The position numbers were made by a program, and so were the translations under genes. A stretch of DNA of 64,000 nucleotides from positions 620,001 to 684,000 of the forward strand of contig NZ_JASHKN010000002.1 of NCBI RefSeq assembly GCF_030056735.1, in the 5' to 3' direction. The first letter of the stretch is position 1. Every line of letters begins with the position of its first letter. The DNA is from Rhodococcus sp. IEGM 1409 (GTDB taxonomy: Bacteria > Actinomycetota > Actinomycetes > Mycobacteriales > Mycobacteriaceae). The notes under the pieces are model-generated. The model ran no database searches. It saw only the letters and a program-made list of their open reading frames with translations, and was not told the origin of the DNA. Below, in pieces: positions 1-8,317 of this stretch.

Positions 1-338
1 AGCAGGGCGGTCACAGTAAATGTTTTGGTGACGCTACCGATCCGGTGGTAGAAGTCGGTTTCCATCGGTGCTTTGGTTGCCGTATCCGAGACTCCTGCAA
101 CCTTGACATAGTCGCCGTCGGGTCCCCAAATGCCCACCATCGCACCGGGAATCCCGGTCGAATTCACCGCTGCGTCGATGATCGAATCGAGCTGATCGGT
201 GATGGCAGAGTCCATGACCTTGTCGGATGTGGATGTGGGATTGTCTGTGGATTTGTCCGTGCTGCAGCTGATTACAGCTCCGGCAACCATTGCGCTGCAC
301 AGGCCGACAAGCATGATGCGTCTTGCTCCGATTTTCAT
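1..338 (-). CDS. Serine beta-lactamase/D,D-peptidase-like lipoprotein, N-terminal part
   Basis: Reading leftwards from an ATG at 338, the frame stays open to the window edge (about 112 residues), so the 3' part is missing. The N-terminus (MKIGARRIMLVGLCSAMVAG...) is a signal peptide ending in a lipobox-like VISC at about residue 25. A linker rich in Ser, Thr and Asp follows, then the start of a beta-lactamase-related domain with SVTK near residue 103, which fits the catalytic SxxK of class C beta-lactamases, D-alanyl-D-alanine carboxypeptidases and related esterases. Such proteins act outside the membrane on cell-wall peptides or esters. The substrate cannot be told from the fragment. Confidence 0.75.
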   Translation of the reverse strand, partial: MKIGARRIMLVGLCSAMVAGAVISCSTDKSTDNPTSTSDKVMDSAITDQLDSIIDAAVNSTGIPGAMVGIWGPDGDYVKVAGVSDTATKAPMETDFYHRIGSVTKTFTVTAL

Positions 339-464
339 GAGTCGAACTCTGCCTGCCCGACGAGGCTTGCACATCGACCCCGGGTACGGCTGGTGCAGTC
401 CCCAGGTACCCCGGCAACCGGTACTGGGGGACTACTGAACCCCTGCCTGAACCCTGGCCTTGGG

Positions 465-1355
465 TCAGAGCCCGCCGTCGAAGAAGGCTGCCAGTGCCGG
501 TGTCGGGTCTGCCGCGGTGCCCGTATTCGCTATGCCGACAACAATCAATCCCAGCGTGAACAGTGCAGCAAGGACACCGATCGACCCCAACACGAGCCTC
601 GCTCGTCTGTCGGAGCGCGCTGTTTTCGTGCGGCGTGCCCACAACACCACAGTCACGGCCAGTGATCCGACTGCCGCGATCAGCGCGATCACAGCCATGG
701 CCGCGTGATACAGAGCGAAGTCGTTGATCATCAGGTCGAGGGCAGGGTTTTCCTGGCTTCCGGCGCCCGTCGACTGGGCGAGCTGTTGCCGGACTTGACC
801 GAGAGTGTCGGCGAGTTTTCCATCCGTCTCGCCCATGGGCAGCATCGAGATCAGCGACGAGAAGGATGCAACGACACCTTGGACATTTGCCATCACGAGC
901 ACCGAAGAGAACAGTGCGAGGATCGTGACCAGGCCCCCGGCCGAGACGTATGCGAGTTTCTTTCCAAGAGCCAGCGGGCCGGCGTTCACGAACGACGAGA
1001 AGAGCATGCGGCCGAGCGAGAGCAGAACTGTCAGCAGGATGACCGCAATCACAGCCTTGGCCACGTGGTAGCGGAGCCAGTAGTCGACGGCGGACTGCAA
1101 ACTCGGGGAAAAGGCTCGAACACCCGAATTCCAATACTCGACAAACCTCGCTTGGACCGTTTCGACGAGCTCACCCTGGTTTGCATACCCGTCGCCGGGT
1201 CGTTTTGTCAGCATGGCGGGGGCGAAGACAAAGGCCGCGGAGAACGTGGTGGCCAAAGCGCTCAGCGCAGCGATCTTGCGACCGGAGGCCTGTGTTGATC
1301 GCGATGGCCCTGCGGTGTTGTGCAGTGGGATTCCTCCAGCGTGATGAGCAATCAT
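465..1355 (-). CDS. Multi-pass membrane protein of unknown function
   Basis: A 296-residue protein from the ATG at 1355 (MIAHHAGGIPLHNTAG). The open frame continues upstream, but the ATG at 1355 overlaps the stop of a short upstream ORF (1352-1378) and is the likelier start. About five hydrophobic segments are visible: near residues 30-48, 100-118, 135-158, 220-242 and 258-280. Between the third and fourth lies a polar, Gln/Ser-rich loop, probably extracytoplasmic. No enzymatic motif was recognised. The serine hydrolase lies 127 bp downstream on the same strand. Confidence 0.7.
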   Translation of the reverse strand: MIAHHAGGIPLHNTAGPSRSTQASGRKIAALSALATTFSAAFVFAPAMLTKRPGDGYANQGELVETVQARFVEYWNSGVRAFSPSLQSAVDYWLRYHVAKAVIAVILLTVLLSLGRMLFSSFVNAGPLALGKKLAYVSAGGLVTILALFSSVLVMANVQGVVASFSSLISMLPMGETDGKLADTLGQVRQQLAQSTGAGSQENPALDLMINDFALYHAAMAVIALIAAVGSLAVTVVLWARRTKTARSDRRARLVLGSIGVLAALFTLGLIVVGIANTGTAADPTPALAAFFDGGL

Positions 1356-1378
1356 CTGGTCACCGTCCACAAAGTCAT
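1352..1378 (-). CDS. Short leaderless upstream ORF (8 codons, MTLWTVTR)
   Basis: An ATG at 1378 opens an 8-codon frame whose TGA (1352-1354) overlaps the ATG of the membrane-protein gene at 1355 as ATGA. A TACACT hexamer at 1386-1391 (minus strand) sits 7 nt before this ATG, the usual spacing of a leaderless promoter in actinobacteria. Ribosomes could load on the mini-ORF and re-initiate on the downstream gene, which has no clear Shine-Dalgarno sequence. This is an inference from geometry; expression is not shown. Confidence 0.4.
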   Translation of the reverse strand: MTLWTVTR

Positions 1379-1526
1379 GTCCTCGAGTGTAGAAACCGGT
1401 GCATTGGAATTCATCAGACGTGGGGATGATGTTGTTCGCGGCGGCCTCCGCCCTTGGTCGGAGCCACCTCATGCCGAACCAAGCGACTTACTGCGTTCAC
1501 GTGAGGTGTCGCGGTACAACAGATGT

Positions 1527-1976
1527 GTGAATAACTACTTCTCCCGAAGAGGCGCGCAGGTGTTCGTGATTCTGCTTGTCGTGACGACCACGGTGGTGGG
1601 ATGGCTGTGGTGGACCAAATCGATCGCCTTCATGCACACTGCGGTAGTTCAGTTCGGAGTCGAATCGACTGAACCGGACGACGGTACGCTGACTGCCGTC
1701 TTCATCGACGTCGAAGCTTCGGAATTGGATCTTACGAAGACCGCCGAGCGTCTCGCGCGGACCCGAGGCGGTAGTGCAGCGGGCTACGAATCAGACCTGA
1801 CGGTGACTTCCGCGGTCGACGTATCCGGATTGGCGGTTACGGCTCGTGGCCGAACACCCGGCCGCGCGCAGGCATTGGCCATCGCTGCCGCCGAGGCACT
1901 CAGTTCGTATCTCAGTGATGTCAGCCCTTCCGGTGCTCGCACATTCACCTACACGGTCGTCGACCAAGGTAATTAA
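1527..1976 (+). CDS. Single-pass membrane-anchored hypothetical protein
   Basis: From the GTG at 1527 (VNNYFSRRGAQVFVILLVVT...) this gives 149 residues. A longer frame runs up to 1320, but that part overlaps the start of the divergent membrane gene and has low-complexity content. Residues 11-27 form one hydrophobic segment after a basic start, so the protein is probably anchored with its C-terminal 120 residues outside. That part contains VFIDVEASELDLTKTAERLARTRGG and later an Ala-rich helix, which suggests a small alpha/beta domain. The family was not recognised. Confidence 0.6.
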   Translation: MNNYFSRRGAQVFVILLVVTTTVVGWLWWTKSIAFMHTAVVQFGVESTEPDDGTLTAVFIDVEASELDLTKTAERLARTRGGSAAGYESDLTVTSAVDVSGLAVTARGRTPGRAQALAIAAAEALSSYLSDVSPSGARTFTYTVVDQGN

Positions 1977-2014
1977 GTATCTGGCGCGGATGACAATTCA
2001 CACGAGCTGCGGAA

Positions 2015-2980
2015 CTACGCTCGGACAATCACGTCGACGATCAAGCCGTGGTGATCGGAACCTTCGATCTGAATTCGCTCGAGCGATTTCGCCTGTGCGC
2101 CTCGCAGAACTACGTGGTCGATGCCGACGATCGCAGGGTACCGCTTGTCAGCGGGGTAGGTGGGAACGATGCCGACGCCCAATTGGTCTGCGGCGTCGGA
2201 GTAACCGACGTCGAGGAGGTCTCGGAATTGTTTGTGCATGAAGGTTGTATTGAAGTCGCCGCTGACGATGACTGTTTCCTCGGCGGCAGCGGCGTCGAGC
2301 GCGTTCCGTAGAGTGCTCAGCTCGGCAGTCCACACGTCGGGCGGGGTCACGTACGCCGGTCCGGGGTGTACCGCCAGAAGTGTAAATGGGGTAGAGAAAT
2401 CCACTGTTGCAACAAGATTCGTTGGTCCGAAGCCGTTCAGCTCTCGCGTATCCGTCAGCGGAAAGCGACTGTAAATCCCTGCTCCACCGCCGCCGGCGTT
2501 GTCCGGCATCAAGAAGTGGTACGGCAATAGTCGTTCGAGTCCCTGATCCCGCAGGGATCCTTCGAGTGATTCGGTCAATTCCTGAACTGTCAGGACGTCG
2601 ACTGCCTTCTCGCGCACCGTCGCAGTCAAACTGGCGGGGTCTGCCTGCCCGAACAGAAGATTCGCCTGCATCACCCGCAGTGACGGCCCGTCGATTTCGG
2701 AACCGTTCGCGACGTACAACGGGCTGATCACCGAAGCACCGATCGCTATGAGCGCAATCGAGATCGCCAGGAGGATCCAGCGCCGAAAGGCCAGGCATAT
2801 CAGAGACGCGACGAGTGTGACTGCAAGCAGAATCGGGACGAACGAGGCGACAGCGATCAACGGGTTGATCGGTTTGGAGGAGTACAACGCGATCAGCGCG
2901 ACAACGCCGACGGCAATGCCGCCCACGCCGGCAACCTGTGCGATGCGGCGTGCCGGAACGTTGTCCGTGGTGAATCCCAT
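2015..2980 (-). CDS. Endonuclease/exonuclease/phosphatase-family protein, membrane-anchored
   Basis: A 321-residue protein. Three hydrophobic helices occupy roughly residues 15-100 and are followed by an endonuclease/exonuclease/phosphatase (DNase I-like) domain. Family signatures are visible: RVMQANLLFG, the conserved Glu in VQELTE, the VSGDFNTT motif and a final SDHHGLIV with the catalytic Asp-His. These residues bind a divalent metal and cleave phosphodiester or phosphomonoester bonds. Actinobacterial homologues often have this TM-plus-catalytic layout; the substrate is unknown. The start at 2980 is backed by a TACCGT hexamer 5 nt upstream, suggesting a leaderless transcript. Confidence 0.85.
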   Translation of the reverse strand: MGFTTDNVPARRIAQVAGVGGIAVGVVALIALYSSKPINPLIAVASFVPILLAVTLVASLICLAFRRWILLAISIALIAIGASVISPLYVANGSEIDGPSLRVMQANLLFGQADPASLTATVREKAVDVLTVQELTESLEGSLRDQGLERLLPYHFLMPDNAGGGGAGIYSRFPLTDTRELNGFGPTNLVATVDFSTPFTLLAVHPGPAYVTPPDVWTAELSTLRNALDAAAAEETVIVSGDFNTTFMHKQFRDLLDVGYSDAADQLGVGIVPTYPADKRYPAIVGIDHVVLRGAQAKSLERIQIEGSDHHGLIVDVIVRA

Positions 2981-2985
2981 ACCGA

Positions 2986-2991
2986 ACGGTA
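2986..2991 (-). promoter_or_regulatory. -10 hexamer of a leaderless promoter
   Basis: TACCGT on the minus strand lies 5 nt before the ATG at 2980. This matches TANNNT and the spacing expected when transcription starts at or next to the start codon. Confidence 0.45.
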
Positions 2992-3027
2992 CCCAATACG
3001 GCCGATGCTCCCAACTTCGTCATGAAG

Positions 3028-4722
3028 TCAGTCGCTGTTCCTGGCGTGGAACGCACTCACCGCGGCCTCGAGAGTCGGGTAGAAATGCGTCGAATCGAAC
3101 CGATCCCCGAGGCCGAATCGGATGAGTCGATCCTTGATCGGACCTTTCATCTCCGCGAACGCCAATCGAATTCCTTTGCCTTCGAGGAATGTATCCAGAT
3201 CAACGAGTTCGTCGACGGCCGTTGTATCGAGTCCGGTGATCGGTTCGGTGGCAATAACCACCCATTCGACCGGGTCTGGCGCCTTGGCGACGACGGAGCG
3301 AACGAACTCGTCGAAGATCTCGCCGTTCGCGAAGAAGAGTGGGGCGTCGAACCTCACCAACACCAACCCTGGGATGCGATGCCCATCTGGATGGCGTTCG
3401 ATGTCGTGGAAGCCGGCAAGGTCACCGGTTTCGACGAGTTCGGTCCGATGCGGTTGCCACACCTGTGCGATGACCGCTGCGAAGGACAACCCGATCGCAA
3501 CAAGGATTCCTTGAAGCACACCGACCAGTGCGACTCCCAGGAATGCCGCGACAGCAAGGCCGAATTCGACAGTGCTCATCCGCCACATACGAACCATGCC
3601 GCCTATGTCGATCAGCGCACACGCGGCGACGATGACGACGGCGGCCAGTGTCGCATCGGGCAGATATGCCGTGAGTCCGGGAGCGACGAGCACAAACACC
3701 AGTACGGCGAGCGCCCCGACGACGCCGGCCAATTGTGTACGCGCCCCACTCTGTTCGGCTACCGGAGTTCGTGATCCGCTCGCAGAGATGGGGAATCCGC
3801 CGAACAGACCGCCTGCCACGTTCGCGACACCGATCGCCTTCATTTCGGTACTGCCGTTCACGTCCTCGCCGTGTCGGGCGGCAAACGTGCGCGAGAGAAC
3901 GCCGGTGTCGGCAAAGGCAATCAACGCGATACCGGCCGCCGGCCCGATCAGATGGCCGACGTCCTGCCAGGTGACTCCTCCGACAGAGGGGAGGGGGAGT
4001 CCTTCCGGCAGTGCTCCCACCATACCGATGTCATCGATGAGACCGGCGGTAGCGGACAAGACTATTGCCGCGACAACGGCAACCAGCACGCCGGGCACAA
4101 CAGGTACCCAGAGTCGGAAGGCGACTATGACAACGAGTGAGCCGATACCGATGGCGGCAGCGAGTGGGTCGACATCGCCACCGATCAGGGCCTTCCCGAT
4201 TTCACCGATTTCACCGAGGAGGCCTGATGCGTCGACCGAGAATCCGAGCAGTTTGGGAATCTGACCGACCACGACAACGAGTGCGATGGCGTTGAGGTAA
4301 CCGAGGCGGATCGGTTTCGAGAGGAGTTCGGTCACGAAGCCCAGACGAAGGAATCCGCCGATCACGAGGATGAGTCCGACAAGAATGGCGAGAACCCCGG
4401 CGAGTGCAAGCGCGTTCTCCGAATCGCCGACCACAGCCAGCGGTATGATCGCGGCGGCGATGAGCGGTGCCAGCGACGAATCAGGTCCGAGTACAAGAAT
4501 TTTCGACGGTCCGACTAGCGCGTACGCGAGCAGCGGCACGATAGTCGCGTACAGCCCGGCGTACGCGGGCAGTCCGGCGGCTTCGGCGTAGCCCATACCC
4601 GCGGGGATGAGCAGGGCCGTCAGAACGAGTCCGGCCGTGATGTCTGCGCGCAGCCATTCACGACGATATTCGCGGGCAGTCGCGATCCCCGGTAGCCGAC
4701 CTAGACTCTCAGCCCACATCAT
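3028..4722 (-). CDS. SulP-family anion permease with C-terminal STAS domain
   Basis: A 564-residue protein. The N-terminal 430 residues contain about 10-12 transmembrane helices with the SulP opening (DITAGLVLTALLIPAGMGYAEAAGLPAYAGLYATIVPLLAYALVGPSK). Residues 440-560 form a STAS domain (VLVRFDAPLFFANGEIFDEF ... ITGLDTTAVDELVDL), including the usual DxxA/T helix start. SulP proteins move sulfate, bicarbonate, chloride or other anions; sequence alone does not tell which. No carbonic anhydrase or sulfate-assimilation gene is adjacent. A GGAGG lies about 12 nt before the first of two ATGs at 4722. Confidence 0.92.
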   Translation of the reverse strand: MMWAESLGRLPGIATAREYRREWLRADITAGLVLTALLIPAGMGYAEAAGLPAYAGLYATIVPLLAYALVGPSKILVLGPDSSLAPLIAAAIIPLAVVGDSENALALAGVLAILVGLILVIGGFLRLGFVTELLSKPIRLGYLNAIALVVVVGQIPKLLGFSVDASGLLGEIGEIGKALIGGDVDPLAAAIGIGSLVVIVAFRLWVPVVPGVLVAVVAAIVLSATAGLIDDIGMVGALPEGLPLPSVGGVTWQDVGHLIGPAAGIALIAFADTGVLSRTFAARHGEDVNGSTEMKAIGVANVAGGLFGGFPISASGSRTPVAEQSGARTQLAGVVGALAVLVFVLVAPGLTAYLPDATLAAVVIVAACALIDIGGMVRMWRMSTVEFGLAVAAFLGVALVGVLQGILVAIGLSFAAVIAQVWQPHRTELVETGDLAGFHDIERHPDGHRIPGLVLVRFDAPLFFANGEIFDEFVRSVVAKAPDPVEWVVIATEPITGLDTTAVDELVDLDTFLEGKGIRLAFAEMKGPIKDRLIRFGLGDRFDSTHFYPTLEAAVSAFHARNSD

Positions 4723-4866
4723 CCGTCAATTATCCCTCCAGCAGTTGTCAGAAGTCTCGAATTGTGCCCCATCGGTCGGCCGGACTGCGAGCGATACCTG
4801 AATTGTGTTGTTTTCGAACCGTTTCCGAGTCTTGACGCAGTCGTCTGGACGGACGACCATTAATGA

Positions 4867-5118
4867 ATGACTGGCGACGAAGAGTTGCTCCACGTCGAGC
4901 GGGTGATCACTCGCCTGATTTCCCGTTATCCCGCCGTTTCTCCAACGGAGATCGAAGCCAGAGTGCGAAAAATTTACCAGCGCTTTGTCGGCTGTCGGAT
5001 ACGTGACTTCGTGCCTCTCCTCGTCGAAAAGGCGGCCAGACATGAGATCTCGAATCGCATGATCGTGATTCCGATACTGGATGAGCGGCCGGCGAAACTG
5101 AACTCACTCGAGCTGTAG
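4867..5118 (+). CDS. Small three-helix-bundle-type hypothetical protein
   Basis: An 83-residue protein (MTGDEELLHVERVITRLISRYP...) that looks fully helical, with HVERVITRLISRYPAVSPTEIEARVRKIYQRF and a second half FVPLLVEKAARHEI. This resembles the small actinobacterial three-helix-bundle dimerisation proteins (DUF3562-like), which are common in rhodococci and mycobacteria and have no assigned function. It is divergent from the SulP gene, so the two may share a control region. Confidence 0.6.
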   Translation: MTGDEELLHVERVITRLISRYPAVSPTEIEARVRKIYQRFVGCRIRDFVPLLVEKAARHEISNRMIVIPILDERPAKLNSLEL

Positions 5119-5249
5119 CCGGAACGGACGTCGTCGGCGCATACTGAAATGACCTTGGACCAGGGAGTTCTGGCCGAATGCGGATTTCAGGCGCGAAACG
5201 TCAGCCTCCCGAACTCCTGATGTGGAAACCGAGTACAGGGAGCGTTGAC

Positions 5250-5627
5250 ATGGAAGGCTTCTGGGAATTCTTCTGGTTCATCTTCGTTTGCTTTGCGTTT
5301 GTGGCGTACTTGAGCGTGCTGTTCTCGATCATCACGGACCTGTTCCGTGATCACGAGACGTCAGGCTTGGCCAAGGCGTTGTGGATGATATTCCTCTTTG
5401 TCATTCCATTCTTGTCCGCGATGATCTACGTGGTCGTCAAGAATGACGGAATGACGCGGCGGTCGATGGAGGCCGCCCAACAGCACATACACGCGCAAAG
5501 TGACTACATCCGAACCGTCGCCGGCAAATCTCCGACTCAGCAGATCGCCGACGCCAGAGAGCTTCTCGACTCTGGTGCGATCAACGAACAGGAATTCCAG
5601 GCCATCAAGGCAAAGGCACTGGCGTAG
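5250..5627 (+). CDS. PLDc_N/SHOCT-type small membrane protein
   Basis: A 125-residue protein from the ATG at 5250, chosen because AGGGAG lies 7 nt upstream; the frame extends to 5178 without support. Two hydrophobic helices (residues 5-28 and 45-68) carry the phospholipase-D-like N-terminal membrane signature, WMIFLFVIPFLSAMIYVVVKNDGMTRR. The C-terminal 30 residues (IADARELLDSGAINEQEFQAIKAKAL) form a SHOCT oligomerisation motif. Function is unknown. Its 3' end overlaps the 3' end of the minus-strand gene at 5605 by 23 bp. Confidence 0.8.
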   Translation: MEGFWEFFWFIFVCFAFVAYLSVLFSIITDLFRDHETSGLAKALWMIFLFVIPFLSAMIYVVVKNDGMTRRSMEAAQQHIHAQSDYIRTVAGKSPTQQIADARELLDSGAINEQEFQAIKAKALA

Positions 5628-7056
5628 TTTTCACGTCGTCGTTCATGCCAGCGCCGCTAGCGTCAGGCCCGGTGTCGTCAGGCCCGATGTCCTGTGCGGC
5701 AGCGCGGGCGGGACGAACCAGCACTTCCAGCGCGACGAGCGCGACCAAGGCAATGATGACGATCCAACCCACGACCAATCCGGTGGGGTAGCGCCAGAAA
5801 AGTAGCAACAGTGCGGCGATGCCGATGATTGTGCAGCGCAGCGGAACACGAAGTTGATTGGCCCATCGCTCGACCTGATTCGGCGTACGGCCGCTTGCAG
5901 AATGCCGGACGAAGTCCAACGCCTGCCCGTAGCCTCGACGAACGGCGATCGCCGACGACGACCCACCGACCAGGTAGGCGCCGAGTCCCACCACCACGCC
6001 GAGCACCGCAACCGCGCGCAGACTCGTCCGCAGTGGCACCAGAACAGTGTCGATGACCGCTGTGGCGGCGTCGGGCGAGAGAATATCGGTGGGCACACTG
6101 TCGAGGTAGATTGCACGCCCGATCAAGATTCCGATCGCGAGAACGAGCATTCCCAACGCAATCGACAAGCCGACCAGGGACAGGGCGCGGAGCCTGCGAC
6201 CCGTTGGAGCAACGGCGACAGCGGCTGCTGCGCAAGCGATTCCCAACCATGGCAACACTGCTGAGACCTTGTCGAGTGCCGAGACGGCTCGCTGCGCCTT
6301 CACGAGTTCGGGGGACTGGAAGAGAACGAACTCCTTGTCCACGGAGGGGATTTTGTCAGCGAAGGCGAAGCCGCGGTCGATCAAGGTCGTTTTGACCCTG
6401 TCGATGATCGTGCTGAGCGAAATGCTGACGGTTCCGCTCTGATCGACTTCGACGGAATTGGGACCGTAGTCTCCGGTCATGACCGAGACGAGAGCGTTGT
6501 GCGCCGATCGGTTCGCCTGAATCCACAGGTCTTCGAACTGTTGTGACCCAACGAGCGAGCCCACTGTGTCGTGGACAAAACTCTTTGCCTGGCCGGCGAT
6601 CACCGGTGCCAACCCCACCACAGCTTGATCCAGACGAGGCGCATTGGCCGCAAGATTCGACACGTCGGTCAGGGCGGTGAGTGCGTCGGTGGTGAGCCCC
6701 TCGACATCAACACGATCGAAGATCTCGTCGGTGATCTGATTCGTGATCTCCGCTTGCACAGCTGGATTCTCACCCAGTGGCGCTACCGTGCTGACGTAGC
6801 GGTCCGTGTCGAGGATCTGACTTCGGACGAAGCGGGTGGTTACCGACAAGGCTGCGAGAAGTGCGACCAGCACCAGCAGGATTGTCACCGCGGTCCATCG
6901 CAGCCCGTGTCCAGGTGGTCGGGAGACTTCCTCGAGGGTCGTTTCGCGGGCGCTGGGAGTTTGTGTGCGAAGTGTTGCTACTTCTTCACGCAGCCTGGCT
7001 AGTTCGGCACGTTCGTCCTCGTGGAGTGGGCCGTCGCTCGTGCCGTTTGCCATCAT
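5605..7056 (-). CDS. Large integral membrane protein, unknown function
   Basis: A 483-residue protein that starts at 7056 or at the adjacent ATG 7053; AGAGGA sits just upstream. The N-terminal 45 residues are charged and likely coiled (DERAELARLREEVATLR). A helix follows at about 53-75, then an extracytoplasmic region of about 170 residues (NPAVQAEITNQITDEIFDRVDVEGL...), then a run of three to five helices from about residue 265 to 460, with an acidic C-terminal tail. This layout recurs in actinobacterial membrane proteins of unknown role. The tail overlaps the convergent SHOCT gene. Confidence 0.75.
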   Translation of the reverse strand: MMANGTSDGPLHEDERAELARLREEVATLRTQTPSARETTLEEVSRPPGHGLRWTAVTILLVLVALLAALSVTTRFVRSQILDTDRYVSTVAPLGENPAVQAEITNQITDEIFDRVDVEGLTTDALTALTDVSNLAANAPRLDQAVVGLAPVIAGQAKSFVHDTVGSLVGSQQFEDLWIQANRSAHNALVSVMTGDYGPNSVEVDQSGTVSISLSTIIDRVKTTLIDRGFAFADKIPSVDKEFVLFQSPELVKAQRAVSALDKVSAVLPWLGIACAAAAVAVAPTGRRLRALSLVGLSIALGMLVLAIGILIGRAIYLDSVPTDILSPDAATAVIDTVLVPLRTSLRAVAVLGVVVGLGAYLVGGSSSAIAVRRGYGQALDFVRHSASGRTPNQVERWANQLRVPLRCTIIGIAALLLLFWRYPTGLVVGWIVIIALVALVALEVLVRPARAAAQDIGPDDTGPDASGAGMNDDVKTTPVPLP

Positions 7057-7131
7057 GTTCCTCTCCGGAGGGAAACTGCTGCCGCACAGATGAAAACGTT
7101 GAACTTGATGGGTGGAACCGAAGGTGTGGCC

Positions 7132-7530
7132 TCACATCACGTCGGGATTCCATGTCGCGACAGCCCAGATGACGAACACGTCGAGCGCGATGATGGTGAT
7201 CGACCACCACGGAGAGTGGGGTAGCCACAGGAAATTCGCGAGGATCGACAGCGAACAGAAGATTATCGCGCCTACCCGTGCCCACGTCGCGCCGGTGAAG
7301 AGCATGATTCCGACAGCGGTGACGAGCACACCGAGTACGAGGTGAATCCATCCCCAGGAGGTGAGGTCGAATTGGTACGTGTATTCAGGGCCGACGACAA
7401 TAACGTCGTCCTCGGATATCGCCGAGATGCCTTGGAGAATTTCGAGCACACCGACAGTGACGAGGAGAACCGCTCCGCCGAGGGCGCTTCCTTTTGCCAC
7501 ACCCTGCTTTACCAGTGAATCCTCGGACAT
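7132..7530 (-). CDS. DUF7144-type four-helix membrane protein
   Basis: A 132-residue protein with four hydrophobic helices. The pattern GWIHLVLGVLVTAVGIMLFTGATWAR and the ending SPWWSITIIALDVFVIWAVAT are typical of the DUF7144 family in actinobacteria, whose function is not established. AGGGGC lies about 5 nt before the ATG at 7530. It sits 76 bp upstream of the large membrane protein on the same strand, so the two could be co-transcribed. Confidence 0.8.
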   Translation of the reverse strand: MSEDSLVKQGVAKGSALGGAVLLVTVGVLEILQGISAISEDDVIVVGPEYTYQFDLTSWGWIHLVLGVLVTAVGIMLFTGATWARVGAIIFCSLSILANFLWLPHSPWWSITIIALDVFVIWAVATWNPDVM

Positions 7531-7694
7531 CAGCGCCCCTTGGTTTCAAGTGCGAAATTGCCTGGCATAACTTCGTATTCCGACCGTTTACGGTGGTGAA
7601 GTATCCCGTCACAGCGCAAATCAAACATTGAGCGCCCTCGCCCTCGCTGTATTCGTCCTCGCTATATTCGCTCGCCTCCGAATCCGAAAGAACC

Positions 7695-7700
7695 TACCGT
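7695..7700 (+). promoter_or_regulatory. -10 hexamer of a leaderless promoter
   Basis: TACCGT ends 6 nt before the ATG at 7707, with no Shine-Dalgarno sequence, consistent with a leaderless transcript. Confidence 0.5.
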
Positions 7701-7706
7701 GACAGC

Positions 7707-8300
7707 ATGAGTGTGGAGAACGCAGGCGGGTCGACGACGACTGCACCGGAGATGATTCCGACGGATCGGTTGGTGCTTCGTACCTACCGTCCAGGCGATC
7801 ACCGGGATCTCCTCACCTTCTACGGGCGCAGCGACGTATGCCGGTATTTGCTGAACGATCCCTGGGATCTCGCGGAGGCTCGAGAGGCTGTGCAGACGAG
7901 GATTTCTCGCCGTGATCTTGCGGCCGGAGCGGTAGCACTTGTCGTTGAATGTGACGGCCGAGTTGTCGGAAGTGTGAGTGCATGGCTAGTCGAAGAATCG
8001 GGTTGCACAGCCGAAACCGCGCACACGGCAGAAGTCGGGTGGGCATTCTCGCCCGACTTCGGCGGTAGGGGATTCGCGACGGAAGCTGTGACCGCTCTGA
8101 TCGACCTGGTATTCGCGACACCCCGATTGCGCCGCGTGGTCGCGCTAATGGATTCGAGAAACGAATCCTCGGCGCGACTCGCGCAGCGAATCGGTATGCG
8201 GCGAGAGCCACATTTTCGGCAGAATGCGTGGATCAAGAACGAGTGGACCGACACTGTGGTTTTCGCGACATTGCGCAGTGAGTGGCCTTCAGTTGTTTGA
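7707..8300 (+). CDS. GNAT N-acetyltransferase, RimJ/RimL type
   Basis: A 197-residue protein. It shows the RimJ/RimL-like pattern: TDRLVLRTYRPGDHRDLLTFYG at the start, VGWAFSPDFGGRGFATEAVTALIDLVF (acetyl-CoA-binding motif with R/QxxG-like GGRGFA at about residue 115) and RVVALMDSRNESSARLAQRIGMRREPHF at the end. Members move acetyl from acetyl-CoA to protein N-termini or small amines. It stands alone on the plus strand between minus-strand genes. Confidence 0.9.
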   Translation: MSVENAGGSTTTAPEMIPTDRLVLRTYRPGDHRDLLTFYGRSDVCRYLLNDPWDLAEAREAVQTRISRRDLAAGAVALVVECDGRVVGSVSAWLVEESGCTAETAHTAEVGWAFSPDFGGRGFATEAVTALIDLVFATPRLRRVVALMDSRNESSARLAQRIGMRREPHFRQNAWIKNEWTDTVVFATLRSEWPSVV

Positions 8301-8317
8301 TCGGACCGAGCGGGCTG

